64,000 nucleotides of DNA from Branchiostoma floridae (taxonomy: Eukaryota > Chordata > Leptocardii > Amphioxiformes > Branchiostomatidae), in NCBI RefSeq assembly GCF_000003815.2, contig NC_049990.1, positions 2,687,794-2,751,793 of the forward strand, written 5' to 3'. Position numbers and translations under genes: made by a program. A model generated the notes under the pieces. That model was not told the origin of the DNA and searched no databases. It worked only from the letters and a program-made list of their open reading frames with translations. This document shows positions 45,201 to 58,699 of this stretch, in pieces. Position 1 is the first letter of the stretch. Each line of letters begins with the position of its first letter.

Positions 45201-48200
45201 ACGCACTCGACATCCCCCCGCCTAGCGCTCAAAGGTGGGCAAGCCACGATAACATGAACAGTCCTAGGCCATGCGTGCTCCCCGTACATACATGCTCAAC
45301 AACCAAACGCTAAGCTTGGCAAAAATAGGCCACGCACACGACAATCACCTTACGTACGGGCAACACCCACGCAATCCAAAAAGTTAAACTTGACAAACGA
45401 AAACGTATAACAATAACATGTACGTAACAAAAACCACGCTCTAGAAACGCTGGCAGTCTGCATTACTACATCGCCCACGAGGGGGATGGCGGCGGGTTTC
45501 AATTCCTGAAAAGAAATCCAAAAATGGTAGCCAAAGTGAGTCCCGATGCCATGACAGTGCTATCCTAAAATCCTGCATAAAACCATACACACGAAAAAAA
45601 ATATAAAGATTTAAAGAAAATGACAAGAAAAATGGCGAAGCTCTAGATCTGTAAAGGACCTCCGCACTGTATGGAGGCGTTCGTAGAATTCCCTGGTAGA
45701 GGATGGATGCAGATTGTGATTTCAGCCACGGCGATACTGTGAGAGTATCCATCTTGCTTCTTTGTTCGGGGTTTCAAACCACGTGTCTGCGTATCACTAG
45801 AATATACACAAAAATCAGAAAATGACAAGAAAATGGTGAACATCTCGGTCTGAAACTCTCCTCAATAACAGACAAAAGCCTCCCTTGCCTTCCAAGGTAG
45901 AGGATGGCAACGGATTCTATTATCCCACCACGGTGACTCAGAGGGTAGCCATGTTGCATCTCCTCGACAGCGACAGCCCTAGCATCCTGGTAACACTTTC
46001 ATAAAACAAGAAAAACACACAGATAGCAAACTCCTAAACAGCACCACTAATCAGCGTCGTCAAAAGGTGGCCACAGCAAAATTCAACAGAGGATGCGATC
46101 GTATATACCAAAAACTGAAAAGAAACATTCTAAATATTAAAGGTAGCTCTCTCCCGTCGGACCTGCATACAACGTTTACAAAGCGTTCACAAAACACTCA
46201 GCAAACAGGCAACAGACAAAACGCGACAATGAAACTATGTGACAGTCAACCGGAAAAATTTGCAAAAACGTGAAGTTCTTCCGTACGGCAGAGACATGAC
46301 TCTGCGAGCCCTGCAACAAGCCTAGACTACAGATATCAAACATGTCTCACCACAATACCATACCACAAAACGAACAAGTAAATCTCCAGACCGGGCTCAG
46401 ATAATGATTTCCTGTGTTCGACCAAACCTTGCGTGGTACCGTGTATCTCTGATACAATACCCGGGAGAGTACGAGCTGCCGTCACGAGCTTGAGCTGCTG
46501 CACCGTATCGTGTAGTAGCGAGTCTCCCGCCGGCATTCTCGTGGCCTTTTCCCGGCAACGACGTGGCCTTTTCCCGGCAAGTTTTCTGCGCTGGGGCGAT
46601 GAAGGACGTACGCTGCTAGCTTCAGACGAGCCGGAGGGCCAGCACACAGAAGAATGATATATTCATGCGCGCATCTCTTATTTATAGGGGGAGTGACGTC
46701 ATACTTTTCGGGCCAATCATTGTGCACCTCAAATAGAGTATGTGTCTGTCTTTCTGTCTGTCTGTGTATGTTAGTATATATGTGTCGCACTGAAGCAGTG
46801 ATATCAGTGGTATGAATGACATTGTGGTCTTGTGTTTGGCTGTTAATTCAGAACCTGAAGGCCCAGCAACGTCCAAACTGGTCTCTTGAAAAAGGGCACT
46901 TTAACTGAACTTAGGTCAAACTAATTGAGAACCCCTAGATGGGAAATCAAGGACGTTAGTGAGGACGTGTGGCGCAATCGGAAGGTTGGTCTCAGAGGTT
47001 CTGGGTTCGAATCCGCTGCCGTTGATGTGCCATTGATTTTGTGCCCTTGGGCACTTTACAAGACTTTCTTCACTTCGCTCAGGTGAAAATGAGTACCTAG
47101 CTTTGTACCATTGGAGTAAACGTCTCTATTAGATTTATTATCTCATGTAAAAATATCAGTAACTGTTCATATAATGCAAAGCTTGTAACTGGAATTAGTT
47201 CGATGATAAGTTGTTTACAGGACCTGGTAGTCTATGAGAAAGTATGGTAGAGCATGAAGGCTAGGTCAACTGTAAAAGACTTCTTGTTTGGGACATCTTT
47301 CCACAGCCGTCAGAAATTAAAGATAAACACATGGGGACTAATGGATATCAGTATTCAATATCGGACGAATCGTCTCCGGGCGAAAGATCCAAAAGTTGCC
47401 GGGCGAAACATCCATCGGGCGAAACGTCCTGTTACCGCTTTGGCTAGGGCCGTCCCTCGGATAGGACGTTAAATGGATGTCTCGTGTTCGGGAGAGAGCC
47501 ACGCCTCGATGAAAGAACCAGCCGCATTTATCGAAAAAAGTGGAGGTCATTCATGGTGTGAGTGGACCAAGTAAATCTGTCTGGATATACAGTTTTTGTA
47601 CTGTTCAGTACGGACATGTTGTGTTACGCCATAAGGTGGTTTACCGGGAACGAAAAACAAACAATAAACAAAACAAAAGCCGGTGTGTCACGAGGTTGTA
47701 GTGACGCGATGTGGCTATGCGGTTGTTCGCCGAACAAACAACATGAACTAAATTTTTTCTGTCAATGTTCACAATACCATCCCTATTCCTAGAAATCTAC
47801 AAAATTATTCCAAGCTTTTCACACCTCAATGACCAACAAAAAACAGTCTTCTTGCTTAATTCGTCCAACCCAAAATATACGAAAATGCTGGACAGTTCAT
47901 CTCCCATTGCATACGAAAAGAAGTCAAACCCCTCAGATAATTTAGATAGACATAGATTTGTAATAGATGACACGTTCATGCTCTGTATACCACTGTCTTA
48001 CGTTGCAATTAGCCCACGGGCATGATCTTGCAAGTTATTATTACAGGTTTGCAAAGGAAAACCTGTACTGTTTTTGTTCGCAGAATCGGGCGCCGCCATT
48101 TTGTTTTGTGGTGTATGACGGGAAGGGTAGCGCCATTTGGATTTGAAGGATCAGTGTGCTGTATGAAGTGATGTGATGAGATGACTAGGAAATGTGATCT

Positions 48201-48732
48201 TGTGGTCTTGTTTATAACCTTTTTTGTTTTCTTGTAGAAAATCGTTACACATTTTTCCTTGCAGGCGATGGGCTCATGACCCGTGCTGAGCTGATGGTGC
48301 TGTTCGGTAACAAGACCGCCGACTTTATCACCGCCCAAGACGACAATCGCGACGGGTCGGTGAGCATTGGCGAGGCTCACCACCATCACATGAGACTGGA
48401 CGGGGTCTTCGACATACTCGATCTCGACGGTACGTTATTACCCCCATTAAATATAATGGAGGCTATATTTGCACTAGCATTTGTTTACTTCATTACTGTA
48501 TTCTATACTCTATCATTATTTTGATTATTATTGTATCCTCCTGCAAACTCGAAATTAGCCTTCTGGCATGAATTTGTAATAAAATTATTATCAATATATT
48601 TGTCCACTTACAGTTGTTTAACTGTTGACAGGGAGTGGATACCTTGAGGATGACGAAAGTGCCGGAGTCTACATCATCTGGGACACCATTCTCCTGAACA
48701 ACAACGCTGTGGTCGACCCGATCACGGGATAA
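39282..48732 (+). CDS. Gene 5: secreted octa-EF-hand protein, six coding exons, 6.9-kb intron 4
   Basis: Coding exons: 39282-39355, 39854-39957, 40704-40859, 41169-41345, 48265-48429, 48632-48732. They give 258 codons plus TAA. The signal peptide is six residues longer than in the other genes (VFPFPL inside the hydrophobic core), followed by SPVKR. Exon 4 has one extra codon. EF-hand loops: DADGDGLLSYAE, loop 2 with Gln12, NTDGDDHLTFRE, DFNGDGTLDVAE, DSNGDGQLSKLE, DADGDGLMTRAE, DDNRDGSVSIGE, DLDGSGYLEDDE. Exon 3 encodes exactly the residues of gene 2 exon 3. The C-terminus is VDPITG. Intron 4 is inflated by a 5.3-kb insertion of repeats; the same intron in gene 4 is about 0.6 kb. No cysteine. 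No splice site or frame defect is visible. Confidence 0.87.
41450..41733 (+). mobile_element. Short TIR element, deletion derivative of the adjacent long copy
   Basis: The left end TTTTTGAGGTGCGTAATTAT and right end CAATCATTGTGCACCTCAAA are inverted relatives. The first ~60 and last ~105 bases are nearly identical to the ends of the 5-kb copy at 41737-46736. No coding capacity. Confidence 0.72.
43017..43238 (-). mobile_element. LINE reverse-transcriptase C-terminal fragment
   Basis: The minus strand reads AFGRLRNPVWNRKDI, LCQARILPITTYAC and DLRHLGAFLCIALRDRVP. This fits the thumb region of non-LTR reverse transcriptases (AxGRLxxxVWxxxxI...YxAxVLPxLLYxCETW...LRxxLxIxWxDxVP). Flanking sequence is degraded. 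Confidence 0.6.
43650..43790 (-). repeat. Penelope-like element terminal fragment
   Basis: The minus strand reads CEPVRIALKKVTDGRRN then VGENKASVV and a stop. This short segment is widespread at the ends of Penelope-like elements and their derivatives in invertebrate genomes, as far as I recall. Confidence 0.5.
44350..44890 (+). repeat. 52-bp minisatellite, about ten copies
   Basis: The unit GTGAGCTCTACCCGCGACAC then TCGCCGGTGCCTGCCCGGGC then CTTACCATCTTC is repeated about ten times. Variants carry an extra ATGGCC or CGTTCGT. Confidence 0.9.
45440..45960 (-). repeat. Diverged ~180-bp repeats in the long insertion
   Basis: GAAAATGACAAGAAAA.TGG and GGTAGAGGATGG.. recur at about 45615-45735 and 45815-45935, with a third weaker match before 45500. 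No family recognised. Confidence 0.4.
46960..47105 (+). mobile_element. tRNA-derived SINE in intron 4 of gene 5
   Basis: GTGTGGCGCAATCGG (A-box-like, 46968-46982) and GGTTCGAATCC (B box, 47004-47014) lie at SINE spacing. A body follows with TGCCCTTGGGCACTTTAC and CAGGTGAAAATGAGTACCTAG. No functional tRNA fold is apparent. Confidence 0.7.
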
Positions 48733-48930
48733 GGTAGATTTTTGGGCATGACTATTGACAGGGCTATAGTAAAAAAACGTGTGTTATTGACAGGACGTGT
48801 AGGTACATATTTATCAGAATAAATCACTTTACTACTGATTGATGGAATACTGTAAATGGCTTTTTGCTCGGTAGAATATATGCCAGCCAATCGACGACTT
48901 AATGTTTTATATTGATAGGAACGTGTTAAT

Positions 48931-50000
48931 TACCTCCATGAAATGTCATGGAGGTTATATTTTACCCAGCGTTTGTCTGTCTGTCTGTCTGTGTGTGTGT
49001 GTTTAAACAAGATAACTCAAGAACGGGTGGGTGGATTGGTTTCATACTTGGTGTGTTGGTAGGGTGTGATGAAAGCTGGAAATGATTAGATTTTGGGCCA
49101 CCTAGCGGCTCCCCTTGGTACTGCAGCGCAACTTCCGGTTTTGCTATCTCGGTGTTCTGAACATGGTATGGTCACGATTTTTGAGTATTAGATAGCTCTT
49201 GTGTCCAGAAAAAAATGACATAAGTTTGGGCCCCCTAGCGTCTAGTTTTGGGATAGCAGGGGCATTTTTGTCAAAAACTTCTGAAGACGATAACTCAAGA
49301 AGGGAACAACGGATTTGCATGATTTTTGGTATGTGAGTACCTTAGACAATGTTGTACAAGGTAAGATACTAATTATGCAAAATAGGAAATTATGCAAAAT
49401 AGGAATACATTTGCATAATTAATGAGAACATTCTATCATAACAGTTTTTCCAATGTATCTCTTGTCCCGGACGTGATATGGTCGAGACATTTGAGTGGTA
49501 GAAAGCTTGTAGCGTCATGACAAAGTGGGGCAGGTTTCAGCCCCTTAACCTTTAATTGTGGAACTGCAGGGGCGTTTTTGTCAAGACACACCAAAGAGGA
49601 TAACTGCAGAAAGGAATGACGGATTGCCTGCATTTTAGGTATGCAGGTAGCTTGCGCAAAGATGTTAATAATGATATGCATCTTATGCAAATGAGGGTCT
49701 TATTTGCATAATTAATGAGAAAGTTGTATAATTCCATTGTTTGCAATAACTGGACTTCAATAAATGTAACACTTGTTAATTATGATAGGTGGAATATAAG
49801 CAGATACCAAATATGGTAATGAGGAACTTATTTGCATAATTCATGTAAAAATTGCAAAACCGCTTTATGATTAATGATGGGAATTTTATAATTGTGACAT
49901 GTGGACGTTAGTCAATGATGAACAACACCATGCATAAATTATGTTAATGTGTTAATCAATTGCATGAAATTTACGAAAGCTCTAAATTTTCATGGAGGTA
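48931..50000 (+). mobile_element. Repeat element bounded by TACCTCCATGAAAT, 3' UTR intron of gene 5
   Basis: It opens TACCTCCATGAAATGTCATGG and closes TTTTCATGGAGGTATGAGGTC, an inverted relation. The interior repeats AACTCAAGAACGG, CCCCTAGCG and TTTGCATAATTAATGAG blocks. A left-end copy is at 54684-54980 in gene 6 intron 1. No coding capacity. Confidence 0.65.
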
Positions 50001-50332
50001 TGAGGTCGCCGAACTCTAGTTTAACATCCATTCAATGATTTATTAGTGTTTAAAAAGCTTTGAATGAGTGGTTTGTACAAACTACACCAGCATTCATAGA
50101 GATGTGTATATCAAACAACTATTAAACTATAAAAATCACTTATAGTTTACTATCCATAGGAATTCTTTACATATGAAAACTACTGCTAACTTCGGTAAAT
50201 TCATGTTACGAATAATTCTTTGCTAAAAATCGTCAGTTTTCCGTAATAACTGCGTGGAGGTGAGTAGTTAAGGGTAGTACGTATATCTAGAGCACAAAGT
50301 TTACTAACATTTCCTGTCCATTTTCCCTACAG

Positions 50333-50440
50333 CGGAACCGCATGTAAACTCCACTGCGGATGCCAACAGCAGCAAGATAGAAATATTTGCTGATGTATCA
50401 TACAATCCACGGCTAGGCAATAAAATGCTTCAATGCTTTA
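50333..50440 (+). other. Gene 5 3' UTR exon
   Basis: The acceptor TTCCCTACAG ends at 50332 and AATAAA lies at 50419-50424, directly at the start of a 161-bp tandem duplication that repeats the signal downstream. The stop exon ends TAAG|GTAGAT at 48733/48734. Confidence 0.62.
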
Positions 50441-50731
50441 ATCTTTATACCTGCTTTTTGTGTTCTTAGTCTTAGTCTTGTAAGAACTGCTAATTTCTCT
50501 TATATATACGAAATATCACTTCACATTGGCACAGACAGAACCATTTCAGGCCAGTTCAAACTTACGTAAATAAAACGGCAATAAAATGCTTCAATGCTTT
50601 AATCTTTATACCTGCTTTTTGTGTTGTTAGTCTTAGTCTTGTAAGAATTGCTAATTTCTCTTATATTTACGAAATATCACTTCACATTGGCACAGACAGA
50701 ACCATTGGAGACCAGTTCAAACTTACGTGAT
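50418..50731 (+). repeat. 161-bp tandem duplication covering the gene 5 poly(A) region
   Basis: CAATAAAATGCTTCAATGCT starts both copies (50418 and 50579). They differ at only a few bases over ~152 compared. Each copy carries an AATAAA. Confidence 0.85.
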
Positions 50732-50764
50732 TTAGAATACAAACAGTTGGAATATGCATATACA

Positions 50765-50851
50765 TATAAACACACACACAAACACACACACACACATATG
50801 TATATATATGTGTGTGTGTGTGTGTCTACATATATATATATATATATATAC

Positions 50852-50886
<35 letters not shown>

Positions 50887-50910
50887 TCTAGGGAGAGAGA
50901 GAGAGAGATA
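50765..50910 (+). repeat. CA/TG, TA and GA compound microsatellite
   Basis: (CA)n, (TG)n, (AT)n and (GA)n runs in series. Confidence 0.9.
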
Positions 50911-50949
50911 ACGGCATATACACAAAACAAGGGTAGGCAAATACAAACT

Positions 50950-51150
50950 ATACTAGTGACCACCTCTAGCTCTGCACAAGGACAACCTGGCCATTAGCAT
51001 TGATTTACAGTCAAACCTGTAATAGTGACCACCTCTACACAAGGACCACCTGGTTATTGATATACAGTCAAACCTGTACAAGTGATCACCTCTACATAAG
51101 GACCACCTGGCCATTCATTTACAGTCAAACATGTACTGGTGACCACCCCT
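50950..51150 (+). repeat. Dispersed ~58-bp minisatellite, downstream of gene 5
   Basis: About three and a half units of GTCAAACCTGTA...GTGACCACCTCTACA..AGGACCACCTGG. Confidence 0.8.
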
Positions 51151-51366
51151 CATATCATGAAACCATTTTCATTCGTTGGTTATACCAAAAAGGACCAGGC
51201 GTTATGACACCATATACACCCTGGGGCGGGTCATTAACCCTTTAACCTCCCACCAGGTTAAAAGGTTGTTTCATCGACATCTTACTTCTACGTAACCTGT
51301 GCACATGTTTTTAAACTGATCCAATTGCCAAAATGATATCATTCAACCCATAGCATACTGCACCCT

Positions 51367-51531
51367 AGTCTCCAAGCAGATCCTACAGTGCCATAAGATA
51401 GTATCAAAGCTGACCAAGGAGCACAGCCGGCCAAAGGGAGTCAGACGGTCGCATACACACACCTAGCCCGGCTTCACTCCTCTGCCAGCTTTTGATAGTA
51501 TTTTATGCTACCGTTGGATCTGCTTGGAGAT
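51367..51531 (+). mobile_element. Foldback MITE, CCAAGCAGATC type
   Basis: TCTCCAAGCAGATCCTACAG and the inverse ATCTGCTTGGAGA bound arms that include AGATAGTATCAAAGCTG and CAGCTTTTGATAGTATT. Confidence 0.75.
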
Positions 51532-51544
51532 TAACTGTACACAG

Positions 51545-51759
51545 TACTGTAAATGCAGAAATGTTCGCGGTGGATTAATGTTCGCGGTTTTTGCGGTGAC
51601 CACTTCACCGCGAACTTAAAACCACCGGCCGCGAACATTTTTCTATTATGGTATTAGACTGCGGTCTATGGTGTTACCGCGAACTTAAATCCACCGCGAA
51701 AATTCCCTTTACCCACTACCGCGAAATTAAATTCCCGCGAACTAAATACATTTACAGTA
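51545..51759 (+). mobile_element. MITE with CTGTAAATGC ends, second copy
   Basis: TACTGTAAATGCAGAAATG opens and TTTACAGTA closes; CGCGGTGGAT and ACCGCGAACTTAAA blocks are as in the copy at 13926-14137. Confidence 0.8.
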
Positions 51760-51764
51760 ATACA

Positions 51765-52860
51765 AGCGCCATGTGAATGCTAACAGTTGGGGTGAAGGGT
51801 TATCATCTAGGTCTAATAGGTAGAACTATTCCTGTCCCATATGACCTCAGCTTGGCGCCACTACAAGGTCGATAGGTGCGCCCCATAGCATATCGGAGAG
51901 AGTAATACTAGTACACGCGTCATGTAAATTCTAACAGTTGGGGTCAGGGGTTATCATAAGTCTACTCCGTAGAACTATTTCTGTCACATATGCCCTAAGG
52001 TTGGCGCCGCTACAAGGTCGATTTGGACTCTCACAATAGGTGCGCCCCATAGCATATTAGAGAGAGTAATACTAGTACACGCGTCATGTAAATTCTAACA
52101 GGTGGGCTCAGGGGTTATCATAAGTCTACTCCTTAGAACTATTTCTGTCACATATGCCCTAAGGTTGGCGCCTCTACAAGGTCGATTTAAACTCTCGCAA
52201 TAGGTACGCCCCACAGCATATTGGAGAGAGTAATACTAGTACACGTGTCATGTAAATTCTAACAGTTGGGGTAAGGGGTTATCATAAGTCTACTCCGTAG
52301 AACTATTTCTGTCACATATGCCCTAAGGTTGTCGCCGCTACAAGGTCGATTGGGACTCTCGCAATAGGTGCGCCCCATAGCATATTGGAGAGAGTAATAC
52401 TAGTACACGTGTCATGTAAATTCTAACAGTTGGGGTCATGGGTTTTCATAAGTCTACTCCGTAGAACTATTTCTGTCACATGTATATGCCCTAAGGTTGG
52501 CGCCTCTACAAGGTCGATTTGAACTCTCGCAATAGGTGCGCCCCACAGCATATTGGAGAGAGTAATACTAGTACACGCGTCATGTAAATTCTAACAGTTG
52601 GGGTCAGGGGTTATCATAAGTCTACTCCGTAGAACTATTTCTGTCACATGTATATGCCCTAAGGTTGGCGCCTCTACAAGGTCGATTTGAACTCTCGCAA
52701 TAGGTGCGCCCCACAGCATATTGGAGAGAGTAATACTAGTACACGCGTCATGTAAATTCTAACAGTTGGGGTCAGGGGTTATCATAAGTCTACTCCGTAG
52801 AACTATTTCTGTCACATGTATATGCCCCAAGGTTGTCGCCGCTACAAGGCCGATAGGTAT
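51765..52860 (+). repeat. ~165-bp tandem repeat, about seven copies
   Basis: Each unit carries GTACACGCGTCATGTAAATT, CTAACAGTTGGGGTCAGGGG, CTCCGTAGAACTATTTCTGT and AAGGTTGGCGCC...ACAAGGTCGAT. Units begin near 51771, 51912, 52075, 52240, 52404, 52571 and 52739. Confidence 0.88.
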
Positions 52861-52919
52861 ACACACAATAGGCGCGCCCTGGTGGCAAATAGTTCTCCTG
52901 ACCCTCACCCTGCATCCTA

Positions 52920-53850
52920 CTGCGTTATGATTAACGTCAATGAATTATATTTAGACATTGAAATGGACAACAACAAAAAATTGTTGGATGGAATCCGCTA
53001 CTCTTCTCACATATCTGGTGTTGTAGGGCTCCATCATTCCCCGAAAACTAAAGCACCCAAAGAACAGTTACAACAATTTTCTTCAATCAATGACTGTTTT
53101 TATAAAAGTACAGTACATACCTCCCAAATTTTCGATGTCTACCAGCACATCATCGTCAGGGGAATGACCTAGTCTCAGTTCTCGCAAGAGAACCGAAGAA
53201 CATGATTTAATTGATGAAATGAGAGCAATATACAGTGGAACCAATCCTCAAATTGCTTACCTATACTTGACTACCTGAAATGAGGATGTTGCATAATATT
53301 TATGAGTTTATAGTCAGATGTTATTAACGTCAATGAATCGTATTAGGCAATGGAATCGACAGCAACAAAAAAACGTCGTTTGAAATCTACTACGGTAACC
53401 ATTCTCACATATCTGGGATAGTAGGGCTCTAGGTATAATTTCCCGAAAACTTAAGCATTGAAAAAAATCATAATTTAAACATACGTTCAATCATGCTTTA
53501 ACTGGTGGAATGAACGCAAAGTACAGTGGAAAAAATCCTCAAATTGCTAATTACCTATCCTTGAATGCCAGATGTTGCATGATATCTATGGGAGTATATT
53601 TAGACGCTCATATTGACATTGTCAATTTGTCGGCTGAAATCCATAGATTAGGCATCTTAGGGTCATTCCCTAAACTCAAGCACGGAGAGATTTAACTGGA
53701 CAGCATGAGGGCTAATTGTGGATCCAAATAAAGTCAAGTCAAGTCAAACCCTCGCCAAAAAGTGTGTCGTATCTAGACGTTCATATACAAATTGTTGAAA
53801 ATCGTTCACCCTCCTACGCATCTAGTATACTGGGGCTCTGAGGAGCATTC
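52920..53850 (+). repeat. Four decayed copies of the family promoter region upstream of gene 6
   Basis: Blocks near 52920-53050, 53325-53450, 53580-53690 and 53765-53850 share TTAACGTCAATGAAT, TATATTTAGAC, TCTCACATATCTGG and a degraded TATATTAGG-like end (TTGTAGGGCTC, ATAGTAGGGCTC, TTAGGCATC, TATACTGGGGCTC). The functional-looking version is at 54160-54252. A MITE fragment (53045-53190) interrupts the first. No gene seen in 52870-54240. Confidence 0.5.
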
Positions 53851-54241
53851 ACAAGTCTACAGGAAGCAGAGAAAAATCTTAGATGAAGAAATCAAGACCT
53901 TTATTGTCTTTTATTGTAAATTTTTGCCAAGCCGAGCTACTACAGGTCACAACACAGACAGAACATACATATAATAGTATCATAGACCTAGTCTAACACA
54001 GAGGTTCGACCTCGCTTCTTTCTTGTTAATGGTAAAAATGTAGGTTTGCATGGGTAATGATAATGCTTGAACTGAATTGAAGCAAATGAATGCAAAGAAC
54101 CTCTCGCCACTATTCAAGGGTACAGCCTTGAGATCCTCACCTATCCTTGACTTTCTGTGATATTTGGAATGTGGGCGCCGTCTGACGTCAATGGAATCTA
54201 AAAATAGCAGCGGAAACCTGTTCAATTTCTCACGCATCTCG

Positions 54242-54304
54242 TATATTAGGACTAAGATTTTCAACAGTTCAAGAACATCCAACAGCTTCAAGACGAAAAC
54301 ACAG
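54242..54304 (+). promoter_or_regulatory. Gene 6 core promoter element and non-coding 5' exon
   Basis: TATATTAGGAC lies at 54242-54252, with donor ACAG|GTAAGT at 54304/54305. The acceptor is TTTTCAG ending at 54448, 18 bases before the ATG. TCTCACGCAT upstream is shared with gene 3. Confidence 0.67.
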
Positions 54305-54466
54305 GTAAGTCTACGAGACTATGATAGACCTGATCCTTCATTCAGCAGTTTTTTTCCAACAGTTTTTCGAGGCAGTCTCGGGGTGTCCGAAGGAATTATT
54401 CTTGTTTGACTTTTACGCTAACGACGGTCCGCATATGTCACTTTTCAGAAACCTGTATCAACTACA

Positions 54467-58175
<3,709 letters not shown>

Positions 58176-58459
58176 GTACGTTTCCTTACTTTTAAGCTTT
58201 TAGATGTGACGCACTTGATGTGTTCGCCAAGCCCGGGTACAATCCAGATAGTAGTTCACTCCAACGTTTATTATACACTATCAACAGTCGCTTCTCTGCT
58301 ATTCCGTCTGGGGACCTTGACATCTCTAACGTCTGGAATCGGCCAAATTTTGGACGAGGGCGCTGATTGGTCCCTACACATCAGCGACTAAGGAATGGGT
58401 TCAAGCGCTCGCTCGAACAGGCGTTCCAAAACCCGAAACATTCAACACGCACGAGGAAG

Positions 58460-58575
58460 ACTATGGGAGTCAAACACACACCACTACCAGCGGACTAGCC
58501 CCCTGCTGTTGTGGCTTGCGCAAATGCGTAGCCCAAGGGCTACAAAAAATGGAGGTGGGCGCCACCCCTAAGTAT
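58460..58575 (+). mobile_element. SINE body fragment
   Basis: AAACACACACCACTACCAG, GGACTAGCCCCCTGCTGT and GGTGGGCGCCACCCC match the body of the SINE at 12108-12392. The tRNA-like head is absent. Confidence 0.6.
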
Positions 58576-58621
58576 ATGTTACAGATGTACGGGCAATTTT
58601 AACTGAGAAGGGGCTGCACGA

Positions 58622-58678
58622 GCAATCTCCATGGAGGAGCTCTACAGAGCTGACCTCCATGGAGGTTGCTCGTTCAGC
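58622..58678 (+). repeat. Hairpin at the edge of the satellite region
   Basis: CACGAGCAATCTCCATGGAGG pairs with CCTCCATGGAGGTTGCTCG, with about ten bases between. It marks the left end of the structure that follows. Confidence 0.65.
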
Positions 58679-58699
58679 CCTCCAGCTCCACCGTGCGAG

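Larger units (their letters stand above)
41737..46736 (+). mobile_element. Long TIR-bounded insertion in intron 4 of gene 5
   Basis: The ends match the short element to its left. Intron 4 of gene 4 lacks all of this (CTGCATTTTTAGAGACACGG runs on to TGTCTGTCTG), so 41450-46736 is an insertion. Inside are CTCT-rich DNA (42000-42170), a LINE RT fragment (43017-43238, minus), a Penelope-like terminal piece (43650-43790, minus), a poly-T run (43919-43940) and a 52-bp minisatellite (44350-44890). I recognise no transposase. It may be a non-autonomous composite, or two copies of a TIR element trapping other DNA. Confidence 0.55.

Noticed and set aside
44798-45289. 163-residue minus-strand frame
   Set aside because: Part is a 52-bp minisatellite, whose period is not divisible by three; no domain seen.
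46960-47050. A tRNA gene with GGTTCGAATCC
   Set aside because: Only boxes A and B are tRNA-like; acceptor ends do not pair, and a SINE body follows.
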